Source: Euonymus europaeus (taxonomy: Eukaryota > Streptophyta > Magnoliopsida > Celastrales > Celastraceae). Taken from it: a stretch of DNA of 64,000 bases. Both the position numbers and the translations under genes were made by a program. Positions 1 to 12,200 of this stretch are shown one piece after another. The notes beneath the pieces are model-generated. The model did not search any database. It saw only the letters and a list, made by a program, of their open reading frames with translations, and was not told the DNA's origin. Positions within the stretch are counted from its first letter, which is position 1, and the number at the start of each line of letters is the position of its first letter. The stretch is from contig OY756962.1 in NCBI GenBank assembly GCA_963580455.1, positions 24,565,001 through 24,629,000 of the forward strand, in the 5' to 3' direction.

Positions 1-221
1 CATATAGCTTATGACGGAACATAATTTAATACCGGTCGAAAAAATCCGGTTATCCAAACTAGAGTTTTGCCACTGTTAAACATAACGTCATAACCCAACC
101 CTGACATAGAAACAAAAATCTAGCAATATTGATTTGTAGATTTTGGAATGAATTTTCTAACAAAAAATTTGGTAAGTTAAATAATGAAATGAACGGCTTG
201 GATTCGTTAATGAATGATTAC

Positions 222-770
222 CAAGGAGGGGCATAGTGATCGACATCGGCGACATTCTCCGAAGTAGATACACAGTTCTTGGTAGCCGGACACAAAGCCA
301 ATGCCGGTTGGTTCTTCTGTACTCCAAGGTAATCTGGCTTTTTTCCACTGCATTACACACCACACAAATCAAACCAAATCAAAAAACGAATTCGAAATCA
401 CCAGACACATCGTCCGACTCCATCCATTACCAATTATTTGTGAATCGATTTCCATAAAAATTACCTGAAGCGGAAAATAGCCCCAATTACTGCCAATTCG
501 CTGCTCCTCAGTATAATTTCCCTAAAAAATTTCTCATTCACATCAGAAACTCTAGATTTGAAAAATTCAATTAATTCGTTGGATTCAAAAGACAGAGAGA
601 GACAGACAGAGGGACTACCTTCGAGGAAGTTGGTGATTGGGTTTTTGGTCATTTGGTTCATCGTTGTTGTGCTGCTGAGAAACGATGATACGAGGAAGAC
701 TAGATCTACTTCTGCGTTTTTGGTAATTATTGAAGTAATTGTAGCCACTCGGTAACGCCATTGAAGCCAT
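222..770 (-). CDS. DUF1499 family protein, 5' part (two exons; gene continues off the left edge)
   Basis: Two minus-strand exons are visible: 770-619 and 347-222. The start is the ATG at 770-768. Exon 1 ends at CGAAG|GTAGTC and exon 2 is preceded by AATGCAG and ends before GTAATC; the phases join cleanly. Exon 1 encodes a basic, Ser/Arg/Asn-rich leader of about 50 residues, which looks like a plastid transit peptide (inference). Exon 2 reads CPATKNCVSTSENV followed by DVDHYAPPW, the cysteine-containing signature of DUF1499 proteins. The function of this family is not settled; plant members are predicted to be plastid or thylakoid proteins. No further exon is recognisable in 1-221, so the rest lies outside the window. 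The gene is divergent from KU80. The family call rests on one conserved exon, recognised by eye. Confidence 0.72.
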
Positions 771-1107
771 GCTTCTAAGCTCAAGCAAGCGTTCTCGGTA
801 CCTCTGCAATGTTACTCGGAAGCGCGAGCTTTTATTATACTACGACGCCGTATATTTTTGACTGAAAGACACGCTTTGTGATGGACCATGGTCGGAGGCC
901 CATGAAATTGGGCATATTATTGACCCAGTCTTACCTCTCGGGTAACATGATCATAGGCCCATAAAATTGGGCTTTATTATTGACCCAAAGGCGGGAAGAA
1001 TAAAGAACGAACTGACTAGTCACAGCAAGTTTCAAAACCAAGATTACGCCATTTCTGCTAGCACTGCAAAGCTTCCACTGAAAGCTGATACCGTTCTTAC
1101 CTCTTCA
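771..1107. promoter_or_regulatory. Divergent promoter between the DUF1499 gene and KU80
   Basis: The two start codons are only 337 bp apart. The interval carries a duplicated module: GGCCCAT-AAATTGGGC-TTATTATTGACCCA occurs at about 897-927 and again at 956-987. GGCCCA/TGGGC is the plant site II (TCP-bound) element typical of housekeeping and organelle-protein genes. Immediately after the second copy, 990-997 reads GGCGGGAA, the reverse complement of the consensus E2F site TTCCCGCC. No clear TATA box is seen on either side. A shared promoter is an inference from the spacing. Confidence 0.6.
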
Positions 1108-4100
1108 ATGGCACGAAATCGGGTATACTGTTACTAACGCAACAGTTTAATTATTAGTATCTCTGTTTCCCAATCTCTTTTTGTTTACTGTTTGTTTCTG
1201 CTACTAAGATATCGATTTGGCGTCGTATGCTACGTTTCTAGACTCTGTGTGAGGATTACTGGTTATATCATGTGTTTTTCTTCTTTAAACGGTGTAAATT
1301 AAGCTCTATGGTGACTTTTGTTTTTGTTAATTTTATAATATTTGAAATCAATCCGTGCTCCTTTTGGGTTTAGGGTTTTTGCTGTTAATCAGTTGAGATA
1401 ATAAAACCTAAAAGTATACATACATGTTACCTAATCTAGTAGCCTCTTTTCATATGGAAATTATTGACATAAAGCTTTTTTTTTGGCTCAAAAAGTTCGA
1501 TTGGATTCCTAGTCATGAGTAAATGGAAGTTCTATTTTCTTTTTTTGTTCATGAATAAAAGTACCTGGCATTTAATTCGTTGGTTTTCCATCTTTGAATA
1601 ACTGGAAATTGAAGGTGTATAGTTTTGAAGAACAGATGTGTGACATTGTTCTTTTGTTAGACATGATATTTTATTTATGCTTGTGTATAACTGCAACTTT
1701 CCTGAATTATATTTTTGGGAACAGGAAGGAGTTGTATTGTTGCTCGATGTTGGTCCATCAATGCACAATTTTCTTCCAGAGGTTGGAAAAGTTTGCTCCA
1801 TGCTAATACAGAAGAAGGTATGCTATTGGATTTTTCAGTATCTCGGTGTAAAAATGCTGTGGTTTTCCGTCATTTTTGGCTATACAAGAAATGGAAAAAA
1901 TTCCTTTCGTTTGCTTGTAGTTACTTCACAAAAACTTTCATGGGACTGTTCATTTTATAAGAGACTAAATACTTCTTCTTTGTGATTTATGTACTACTGC
2001 TTTTGCTAGGATTGCTATAATATCTCTTGCCATTCTGTACGTGCAGCTGATATATAACAAAAATGATGAAGTTGGGGTTATTGTGTTTGGAACTGAAGGT
2101 GAGTTTTAGCTTGTGATTTCCGAAGTAGACACATGGATTTGTTAATCCATAATTAATTACCTGCAATGTAGGAGATAACCATTTATCTCGTTTTCTGAAA
2201 ACTATTTCCAATTGAAAAGAAGTGCACATTTCTGTATTCGATCTTACGTTTATGTTGGCTTGTAATGTAAAAAGTAAAAAAAAGAATGGAGAAAGGATCT
2301 TTGTCTGTTTTGTTTTTCAGTGGGTGTGCTTTAACCTTTGCCAGGGAATGACACACTTTGTGTACTTAGCCCCTACACTAACTTACTTATCATTGAAACT
2401 ACCTATGTATAATATTCAGTTTCTTTTCACTTGCTTTCAGTTGTTGTGTATATCTCACGGGTTTCGTGTTCTCAGAACATGCTCTTATCATCAATATCAT
2501 CATCTCAAACCTTACTCTGAAAATAAGATGTATTATTTTTTAATCTACTGGTTCAACTTGGAAATTAAGCATTGCTGATGATTTATTTCGAAATCTTCAG
2601 AGACTAAAAATGAATTGACAGAGGAGGTGGGTGGATATCAGCATGTTGTCGTTTTACGAAATATTAAAGTTGTTGATGGAGATCTTATCGAAGCTTTTCA
2701 ACCACTCCCACGAGGAACAGTTTCTGGTGATTGTATCCACAAATTCTTGTTGAACCTTTTTTTTTCTTCTTTTTTTTTTCGAAAGTTTATGCTCGACATA
2801 GGTTTTCAAACTTTTACATCTAAAGCTTCTTCTCGGTATGCATCTTTTACTTCCTAATAATATTTTGATAGTTACCTTCTGTTTCCTATCATTGGTATCA
2901 CTATCCACAAATTCTTGTTGAAGTGAATTTTTCTAGTACAGTAAGCTGTACTAATATGGTTTTATTACTATTTTTTGATTGATTCAATAAATAAATAATG
3001 GATTTATTCCCTTTCAGATTCTTCGGAGCAATTTGATTCACATTAGACTCAGTGTATTCTTATTCAAAAATATATACATAAACATGCTTTATCATAAATA
3101 TTTATCAAACTATGTATTCTACCTTGTTAATATCTAAAAGCATAAGGAAGTACAATTCTTATTTATGAATTGTATTCTTCAGATTTTCTCTAATACAAGG
3201 ATGTATTGTTTCCAACTTCCACTAGTTCCAATTGTATTTCTGGATCAACTCCACACATTATTATCATGGGATTTTAATTAGGCCTCATGATACCCTCATT
3301 AGTAGCCATAATGAGGGAATGGATTGATAGATTTCAAGTATCTCACTTTTTAATAGTTGCAAATTGTTGCTAGCAATCAATAAGAGTCCAGTGGTTGCTT
3401 AAATTATGATCCTTGACTCCTGGTAGATCTTGATGCTATTGTTGTCGGGATGGATATGCTGATTAAAAAATATGGAGAGACATTCAAAGGAAAGAAACGG
3501 CTTTGTCTTATTACAGATGCCCTTTGTCCAATTAAAGATCCATTTGAAGGAACTAAAGAAGATCAAGTGAGTACCATTGCTGTACAAATGACTGCACATG
3601 GCATGCGAATGGAAAGCATTATTGTGCGAGGAAGATCAAATGCAGACACAGATAAGAGAATAATGGATGAGAATGATATTCTGTTAAATGTGTTTCCTAA
3701 GAAAACAAGGGCAAAGACAGTTTATGTCGAGAATGCAACATCATTTTTAGGAGCACTTAGAACGCGCAATATATCTCCGGTCACAATATTCAGGGGTGAT
3801 CTTGAAATCAGCTCCAAATTGAAAATCATGGTGAGGGTTAGCTTTCTTGCAAAAGTAGCCATTGAATGTAGGTGTTGACTTATTTATTTGTTAGTGCATA
3901 TTGTATTCTTTGCCAGCAATGGAGTTTCTTTTCATTAGCTAGTGATATGAGAAGGCACTTGTACTGCTAAACAATTAAAATAAAATATGACATAAAAATT
4001 TCTGCTTTACATTTCCCTATATGTTATTATGAAATTCACTTGTCTCTAGGTCCAACGATGAATAAAATACTCTTATGTGCATGTAATAAGCACAAACTTT

Positions 4101-7100
4101 AACTTTTATTCAGTGACCTTGTTGTCCAATCAATAACATATGCATTTCCTCTTTGTTGAAAACAAATTAGGTGCAATATAAGGAGTTTTTTTTATCCACT
4201 CACGTTATTATTTGTTAGTATGGTGAAATTAGTTCCAAGTGTTTTTGGCTTATAATAAGGCTCTGCGTATAGTTGGAGTTTTATGCTATCATGTGATAGA
4301 ACTTGTTACTGGCAAGCTTGATGGCAGATAAATATAGATCAGCATCTTACATGCTTTTAAAATATATGTGATGTTTGATATGTTAGATCTGACATCTCAT
4401 TGCTTTGATATGGCATCGCTTTTTCTTTTTTCGAACAGTATGCTTTTAGGAGTGGATTAGTTATCAAGTTTATGGTGGAATATGTAGGAATTTTCTTGTG
4501 TTTTATAATATACCAAGTACCAACTAACTAAGGTACTATTATTATAGAAACTTAGCTCAGTGCTAGTTGAGAATTGGCAAAGCTGCCAACAGCTGCCGAT
4601 GACTCCATCCAATGGCTGTGGCAAAAGTTAGTTTCTCCACTTGGGTATTCCTACGGTAGTTTCAATATGAGCAAGGTCCAGTACCTACTCAGCTGCTATC
4701 AGGCACCATGGGCTTTACCCATCTTCTTCTGTGATATAGCATGTAAACAATCTTGTGGGTTGTTTTTCAGACCTTGCATGAAAAGAAATCTTTCTATGAA
4801 TTGTACTTGAGTCATTGAACTTGGTATCATGAAATTGAGGTTGCCACTGAGTGAAAATCAGCAATTTTAGGAGTTGCTTTGCGGACTCATCAAATGTTGC
4901 ATTATGATTCTGCGTCCCTTTATGTCAAGGATGTGCTGCAGCATTTAAATTTGAGATAATTGGGACTTGGGAACGCATGTGATATGGATGTCACATTCTC
5001 ACATTAGTTCCATTCTCAGTCATTTTACGTTGTTTATTTGTTTACTAATTACTTTTTTTTTTGGGGTTTTGTTTTTCTTCTTTTTGTTTCTTCACATGAG
5101 CAATTTTCATGCTATTCTTGCATTTTGTGTTCATATGTTTTGAACTTAAAGATGTTTCTTACTTAGTTGTGTTATATGCAGGTATGGGTCTATAAGAAAA
5201 CATCAGAGGAGAAGTTTCCCACCCTGAAGAAATATTCTGATAAAGCACCTCCAACTGATAAATTTTCCACAAATGAAGTTAAAGTAGATTATGAGTATAA
5301 AAGCGTTGAAGATCCTAGAAAAATTGTACCTCCAGAACAACGAATTAAAGGCTACCGTTATGGGCCCCAAGTAGTTCCTATATCAGCTGAAGAATGGGAA
5401 GCTGTTAAGTTCAAACCAGAAAAAGGTGTAAAGGTTCTAGGATTCACTGATGCTTCAAACATAATGCGGTGAGTTAAAATTTCTTTGGAGTTTGAAGTAC
5501 AAAGGCTTGTCTTCCGGTCTTTCAATTTAATAGAGAATTTGTGCCTTATGTCTTCTTTTTTTCGTTCTTTTCATTTGTTTGTTCGGAACTGAATGTTTAT
5601 CAGGCACTATTACATGAAAGATGTTAACTTTTTTATTGCCGAACCGGGCAATGTGAGGGCTACTCTTGCAGTTTCAGCATTAGTGAGAGCAATGAAGGAT
5701 ATGAATAAGGTTGCAATTGTACGATGTGTGTGGAGACAAAATCAGGGGAATGTTGTTATGGGCATTTTGACACCGAATTTATCTGACAAAGACGACATTG
5801 TAGGTCTACCACACTTTTATTAGTTTCTCTGAACTGAAATAATATGCATCTTTGCGTCTATTTCTTGATTGGATTTGGTTTCCCTTATAAAAATTACATT
5901 TTTGGTGTTTGTTGTGCAGCCTGATTCATTTTACTTCAATGTGCTTCCCTTTGCCGAGGATTTCCGGGAATATCATTTCCCATCTTTCAGCAATTTTCCC
6001 CTATCATGGCAGCCAAGTGAGCAACAACAGGAGGCAGCTGATAACTTAGTACAGTTGCTTGACCTTGCACCAACTGAGAGACAGGAAGCTTTGATGCCTG
6101 ATTTTACACCAAATCCTGTTCTGGAGGTACCGAAGCAATATCAACTTACATATTTCTTTTCAAAATGTTAGTTACTGTCTGTAATTCCTTGACAGGAATT
6201 CCATGACCATTGTCCATGTTTTCTCTAGGTTTTGAAGTTTAACTTTAATTTTCAGTTATATTTGGAAAAAAATGCACGTATCATTGATTTCGGATTAAAA
6301 ATAATTGCATATGTAATACCTCACAGCGATTTTACCGTCATCTTGAGTTAAAGTCAAAGCATCCAGATGCAGCTGTTCCTCCGCTTGATGAAACTCTCAA
6401 GAAGATAACAGAACCCGATCCTGAACTTTTTTCCGAGAATAAACCCAAGATTGATTCATTTTGTCGAAGCTTTGAACTCGAGGAAAATCCAAAGGTAATT
6501 TCCTTTTGGGAAATTTTCGCAAAGTAACTGTAAACATGCTGCCAGTTTTATATATTGCTAGATTTTATGCAATTTGCAGCTTAAAAAATCAAATAAGAGA
6601 ATATTGCAAGAAAGGCCATCCTTGTCTAATGAGGGAGATGGCTTTGGAAATGTTTCTGATGCTCAAGATTTGACCTCTATTGAAAGCAAACCTGTTATCA
6701 AAGTTGAAAAGGTTGGGGATCTGACCCCAGTACAAGATTTTGAAGCATTGATGTCCCGTAGAGACAGTCCACACTGGGTTAGTAAAGCAATCAAGGAAAT
6801 GAGCAATAAAATATTTAACCTCGTGGAGGACTCCTACGAAGGGGATAATTACGCTAAAGCGCTGGAATATTTAGTTGCTCTTCGTAAGGGTTGCACCCTT
6901 GAGCAGGTATGTCTGTCTGCTTGAATCATTGCAACTGTATCCTTTATCCAATATGGATACAAATTACCTAACAATACCACATACATATAGATGCATAATC
7001 TGTATACATCTTTCTGTGTATGTTTCTTATTTTTATGACTTGTTGCCCTCATTTGCATCGTACTGAGGACATCATTGACTCACCATAGTTCTTTTAGTTC

Positions 7101-7763
7101 TTACTTGAGAGTAATATTCCTTTTGAAAGATTCTAATTTGTAGACTGCGGAGATGACAATCTGGCTTTCCGAGGCACTTGCAGTTAACCTAGATCTAGAT
7201 GCAGAATTCATTTTGGCTGATTAAAGCTTGATTTTTTGTTCATCTAGTGCTAAAATTGATAGGCACATTAGGATTAGAAAAGGCAGTTGACTCGAGCTAC
7301 AGCCAAACCTGTTAAAGTACTTGTTTTTTTGTCTATCATGTATAACTGAATGCCTCAGCATTATCCTCGGCTAAAGCTAAGACCTGCTGCTATGAAAACT
7401 GGTGATTGTAAGGGAATTTTTATATCGAAATTAACGGTGCTTCTACTTGTACAGGAACCAAAGCAATTCAATGATTTCATGCTTCATCTGAACAAATTCT
7501 GCAAGGAGAAATACCTAAGCAGTTTCTTAGAATTTCTTGCCGCCAAAGAAATGACATTGATATCCAAGGCAGAAGCCGTTGACAGGTTTCATATTCTCAT
7601 TACTGTCTAGCTGCATTTCAACGAGCCTTAATCTTGCTCGGATTAGATATAGCAGCTGTGCAGTGTTAATTCTCTTTGTTTTGTCTCTTTAAGCAGTGAT
7701 TTTACAGAAGAAGCTGCTAAAAACTTCCTGGTAGAGGCGGAGCCACAAATGAGTGAGGGCTGA
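1108..7763 (+). CDS. KU80: Ku80 subunit of the Ku heterodimer (non-homologous end joining)
   Basis: Ku80 pairs with Ku70 to form a ring that binds DNA ends in the nucleus, starts non-homologous end joining and protects telomeres. Twelve coding exons with canonical junctions can be placed: 1108-1122, 1725-1817, 2047-2098, 2601-2726, 3427-3830, 5182-5468, 5604-5799, 5920-6126, 6327-6494, 6580-6906, 7455-7585 and 7697-7763. They join to 690 aa, close to the Arabidopsis protein. The start MARNREG matches the family N-terminus. A von Willebrand A-like domain covers about residues 6-225, with the motif GMDMLIKKYG. The DNA-encircling core covers about 240-480 (RIKGYRYGPQVVPIS, DSFYFNVLPFAED). The C-terminal Ku80 domain, about 560-668, includes VQDFEALMSRRD and QEPKQFNDF. 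At the exon 4/5 junction the protein reads S-D-L-D-A where the family has A-G-D-F-L-D-A, a small deletion or splice shift. No frame breaks are seen. Confidence 0.95.
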
Positions 7764-8317
7764 GGACACGGTCATGAAGTTCGATTTCTTGCACCTTTTT
7801 TGTTAATCTCATGCGTGTATATATACATGAATTTTTGATGAGTAGATGGAATGAATTTTGGGTTACTGTAAAGTGATGAACTTGCACAGATTTATTAATG
7901 CCCATTGTTTCATCTGTGAGCACCTAGATGCAGTCGCTTTGACCATGTAAATGATATCACTTCATCCGACGGACTTGTAAACGATCACCTCATTAGATTT
8001 TAACGGAATTTGACCAAAATGTTTAACGGGACTCGAATTGAAAAATTCAATTATAATGGAATTTGATCAAAATAACTAATGTGTCTCAAATTGAAAAATT
8101 AGAGTTTTTCTTACTTGAAAAAAAATTGAGTGTTCAAAATGATTCAAAAATGTAAATAGAAGGGTTAGTATACTACTGTTCTTTTCAAACTTTTACTCCT
8201 GCTTTTGAATTTTTATTTTTATTTTTTTCATAATTTATAAATTCAAAAAATAAGTCAGCAAAAAATAAAAATAAATTAGACACGAACGTTCTAGCGTTCG
8301 ACAGAAAATAGTCCGGG
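7764..8317. other. KU80 3' flank and intergenic DNA
   Basis: No gene is recognised. An imperfect direct repeat of about 55 bp lies at about 8000-8105: two copies of a segment containing GGAATTTGA-CAAAAT and AATTGAAAAATT. A short palindrome, GAACGTTCTAGCGTTC, lies at 8284-8299, just upstream of the MLF promoter motifs. Confidence 0.4.
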
Positions 8318-8371
8318 ACACGTGTAATGTCCTTGGTGTAGCTCCTCTTTTGAACACTTCTCTATTTAAAT
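8318..8371 (+). promoter_or_regulatory. Probable MLF gene promoter: G-box/ABRE and TATA-like box
   Basis: ACACGTGT at 8318-8325 is a palindromic G-box of the abscisic-acid/light-responsive type. TATTTAAAT at 8363-8371 lies about 45 bp downstream and is a plausible TATA box. The 5' noncoding exon of the MLF gene would start about 30 bp later. Regulation by ABA or light is inference. Confidence 0.45.
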
Positions 8372-8394
8372 CCATTTCTTGAACCAAAGGAGAA

Positions 8395-8464
8395 GGCTGA
8401 ACTCCTCGGAAAGCAATTTTCTGGTTCGTTTCTCTTAATTCTGAATCACAAGACGTTTTGCCAG
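8395..8464 (+). other. Candidate 5' noncoding exon of the MLF gene
   Basis: The segment downstream of the TATA-like box ends in TTTTGCCAG|GTATCT, a good splice donor at 8465. The coding part begins after an acceptor, CTACTCAG, at 14039. The intervening intron is about 5.6 kb, of which 4.5 kb is the inserted copia element; without it the intron would be about 1 kb. The transcription start is approximate. Transcript data would be needed to confirm the link. Confidence 0.5.
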
Positions 8465-8962
8465 GTATCTTTTTTCCTTCACATTCTCTGCAGCCAAACG
8501 GAACTTCAGGTTCCGATCATAATAATATAGGAAATCAACGTGAGATTAGTGATAGTTATCGGAAGTTTGCGTTATTGCGATTTTTCTTTCTAATAATTGT
8601 TTTACATAGAATGATCCGTAGAAGAGTAGTGATTAAAAACATATATGTCTGAAATTTTGTGATCTGGATTCGATCTCATAAACTGAGTCGATTATAGGAG
8701 ATTTATTGTTACTCTGCCATGAGAGAGTTTGTTTTCTAGCCATCTTTTGGAGCGTCTCTTCTGTTCTTTTTTCCCATTTGAAATTTTGAATTTGATAGTG
8801 TATTTCTATGATTATCATATATGAGATGGTTTATTAGAGATTTATGCAATCAGATTTATGGCCACAGTCTATATGTCCGTTTGTCAACATGATATTGGAA
8901 TTATCTGTTATTCTTTTTTCCTCTTCCTTCCCAATTTTTTTAAGCAGTGCCAATCTCATAAC

Positions 8963-9191
8963 TGTCAAGCATTAGGTTCTGTTTCAATAATCCCTAGTAA
9001 GTAGGGTGGTTTGTTAGCTTTGACTCATTCACAATTTACCACGTTGTTTGTTAGAGTAAAACGTGGGCTGCACATTTATTTTTTACTCTGTTCTTGTAAG
9101 GCTATATATTAGCCAAAGCTGTTGATCAATAAAAGAAGTCATTCTCCCAGATTGTTTTGAGTTTGTTCTGTCCAAGTTTTGATTCATAACA
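8963..9191 (+). repeat. 5' LTR of the copia element
   Basis: It is 229 bp long, begins TGTCAAGC and ends ATAACA. It contains GGCTATATATTAGCC, which could serve as the TATA region, and AATAAAAG, a possible polyadenylation signal. It appears identical to the 3' copy at 13278-13506. Confidence 0.95.
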
Positions 9192-9194
9192 TTC

Positions 9195-9206
9195 TGGTAT
9201 CGGAGC
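9195..9206 (+). other. Primer-binding site
   Basis: TGGTATCGGAGC lies 3 bp after the 5' LTR. It differs at one base from TGGTATCAGAGC, the complement of the 3' end of initiator tRNA-Met that copia elements commonly use. Confidence 0.85.
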
Positions 9207-9264
9207 CCCACTGGGCACTGAAGAAACAAAACAGCAGTTTTGTTGATTTGCAGCAGCAAGTGAG

Positions 9265-12200
9265 ATGGCGAGTGAAGGGAACTTTGTACAACCAGCTATT
9301 CCTCGTTTTAATGGTCATTATGATCATTGGAGCATGCTGATGGAAAATTTTCTAAGATCCAAAGAGTATTGGAGTCTTGTGGAGACTGGTTATGCTGAGC
9401 CAGAAAGTGGAGTGGTATTGACAGAAGCGCAACAAACCAAACTTGATGAGGTGAAGCTGAAGGACTTGAAGGTGAAGAATTATCTATTTCAAGCTATAGA
9501 CCGAACTATTCTAGAAACCATCCTCCTGAAGGGCACATCCAAACAGATATGGGATTCTATGAAGAAGAAATATGAGGGCAATGAACGGGTGAAACGATCC
9601 ATCCTTCAAGCTCTTCGCAAAGAGTTTGAAACTCTTGAAATGAAGTCTGGTGAGGGTGTCTCTGACTATTTCTCAAGAGTGATGTCTGTTGCTAATAAGA
9701 TGAGGGTTTATGGTGAACAAATGAGAGATGTTACAGTAGTAGAAAAAATACTTCGATCATTGAGCGAAAAATTCAATTATATTGTTTGCTCGATTGAAGA
9801 GTCAAAGGACATTGATTGCCTATCAATTGATGAACTGCAAAGTTCTTTGATTGTTCATGAGCAGAAATTTAATAGGCACAATGGAGAAGAGCATGCACTA
9901 AAGGTAACTTCTGAGGATAAAGCAGGAGGAAGAGGTCGTGGTCGTGGATTCTTTCGTGGAAGAGGGAGAGGCAGAGGACGTCAATCCTTCAATAAAGCTA
10001 CTGTGGAGTGTTACAAGTGTCACAAGCTTGGACACTTTCAGAATGAATGTCCAAGTTGGGACAAGGAGGCCAATTATGCTGAGCTTGGAGAAGAAGAAGA
10101 GATGTTATTGATGTCCTATATTGAGATTGATGAAGCTAAAAGAGAGGATGTTTGGTTCTTGGATTCGGGTTGTAGCAATCATATGTGTGGAGATAAAGCT
10201 CTCTTTTGTGATCTCAATGAAAGCTTCAGGCAAATGGTGAAGCTGGGAGACAATTCGAGGATGACAGTGATGGGGAAGGGTAATGTAAGGCTGAAAGTGA
10301 ATGAATTCAATCATGTAGTCACCGAGGTGTTTTATGTGCCTAACTTGAAGAACAATTTACTGAGCATTGGGCAGTTGCAGGAAAAAGGCTTAGCAATTCT
10401 TATTCAACACGGCAAGTGTAAAGTCTATCATCCAGAGAAGGGCTTGATCATTGAAACTGAGATGTCTGCCAATAGAATGTTTAAATTGTTGGCTACGACA
10501 CAACCAGCTGCATGCTTTCACATAGCTACACAAGACTTATCACAACTCTGGCACTGCAGATATGGGCACTTGAGTCACAAAGGCTTAAGGACTCTCCAAT
10601 ACAAGAAGATGGTGCATGGACTACCACAATTAGAAGCTTCAACCACTGTGTGCAGTGACTGCATGATTGGAAAACAACATAGAGATCCAATTCCAAAGAA
10701 AAGCACTTGGAGAGCATCTCAAAAGCTTCAACTCATTCATGCCGATATATGTGGTCCTATCACACCTATTTCAAACAGCAAGAAGAGGTATCTAGTTAGT
10801 TTCATTGATGATTTTAGTCGAAAGACATGGATTTATTTTTTGGTTGAAAAATCTGAAGCTTTAGTTTCTTTCAAAAACTATAAAAGCTGTGTTGAGAAAG
10901 AAACAGATTCCTATATTAAATGTCTGCGCACTGATCGTGGTGGTGAGTTCACCTCACAAGCTTTCAATGAATTTTGCAAAGAAAATGGCATCAGGAGGCA
11001 GCTGACTGCAGCTTACACTCCACAACAGAACGGAGTTGCCGAGAGGAAGAATCGGACTAGCATGAACATGGTTCGAAGTATGCTTTCGGAGAAAAAGATT
11101 CCAAAGACATTTTGGCCAGAAGCTGTGAATTGGACAGTACATATTCTAAATCGAAGCCCTACTCTGGCAGTGATTAACATGACTCCAGAGGAAGCTTGGA
11201 GTGGAGTAAAGCCTTCGGTTAAATATTTTCGAGTGTTTGGATGTATCTCACATGTTCATGTCCCTGATGTCAAGAGAACCAAGCTGGAGGACAAGAGCAT
11301 TACATGTGTGCTGTTGGGAGTTAGTGAGGAGTCCAAAGCATATAGGCTCTATGATCCAATTTCCAGGAAGATTGTAGTTAGCCGAGATGTAATTTTTGAA
11401 GAAAATAAATCTTGGGATTGGGATAAGAATAATGAAGAACAAGTGGCAGCTGTGTTGGACTGGGGAGATAATGAAGCTGAGAATGTTGCCGTGAACAATG
11501 AAGCCACTAATGAAGATGATAATAATGTAGAAGAGGTTGAGGATGTCTCCCCTCCAAAATTGGTGAATGAAGGCAATGTCTCTCCTCCTTATTCAGTGAA
11601 TGAAGGTAGAGTTCGAAGGCCACCAGCTTGGATGGGAGATTATGAAACTGGTGAGGGATTGTCTGAAGAGGAAGGTGAGATAAATCTAGCATTGTTTGTG
11701 TCTACTGATCCTTTCTGTTTTGAAGAGGCCGTGAAAAGTGCGAAGTGGAGAGCTGCCATGGATTCTGAAATAAAATCCATAGAAAAAAATGATACTTGGG
11801 TGCTAACCAATTTACCTACAGGAGCAAAAAAGATTGGTGTCAAGTGGGTTTATAAAACGAAACTTAATGAGCATGGAGAGGTAGACAAGTACAAGGCACG
11901 CCTTGTGGCAAAAGGGTATGCACAACAACATGGAGTTGACTACACAGAGGTATTTGCGCCTGTGGCAAGAATGGACACTGTTCGAATGATTATTGCACTT
12001 GCAGCTCAAAAGAGTTGGACAATATACCAACTAGATGTAAAATCAGCCTTTCTTCATGGAGAGCTAAGCGAGGAGGTATTTGTGGAGCAACCGAGGGGCT
12101 ATGAGCAGAAAGATAATCCACACATGGTATACAAACTGAAGAAAGCTTTATACGGACTCAAACAAGCTCCACGAGCTTGGTTTAGTCGTATAGAAGCTCA

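Noticed and set aside
236..457. Plus-strand 73-aa open frame at the left edge
   Set aside because: It overlaps the minus-strand DUF1499 exon, whose reading frame has conserved motifs and correct splice sites; this frame has none.
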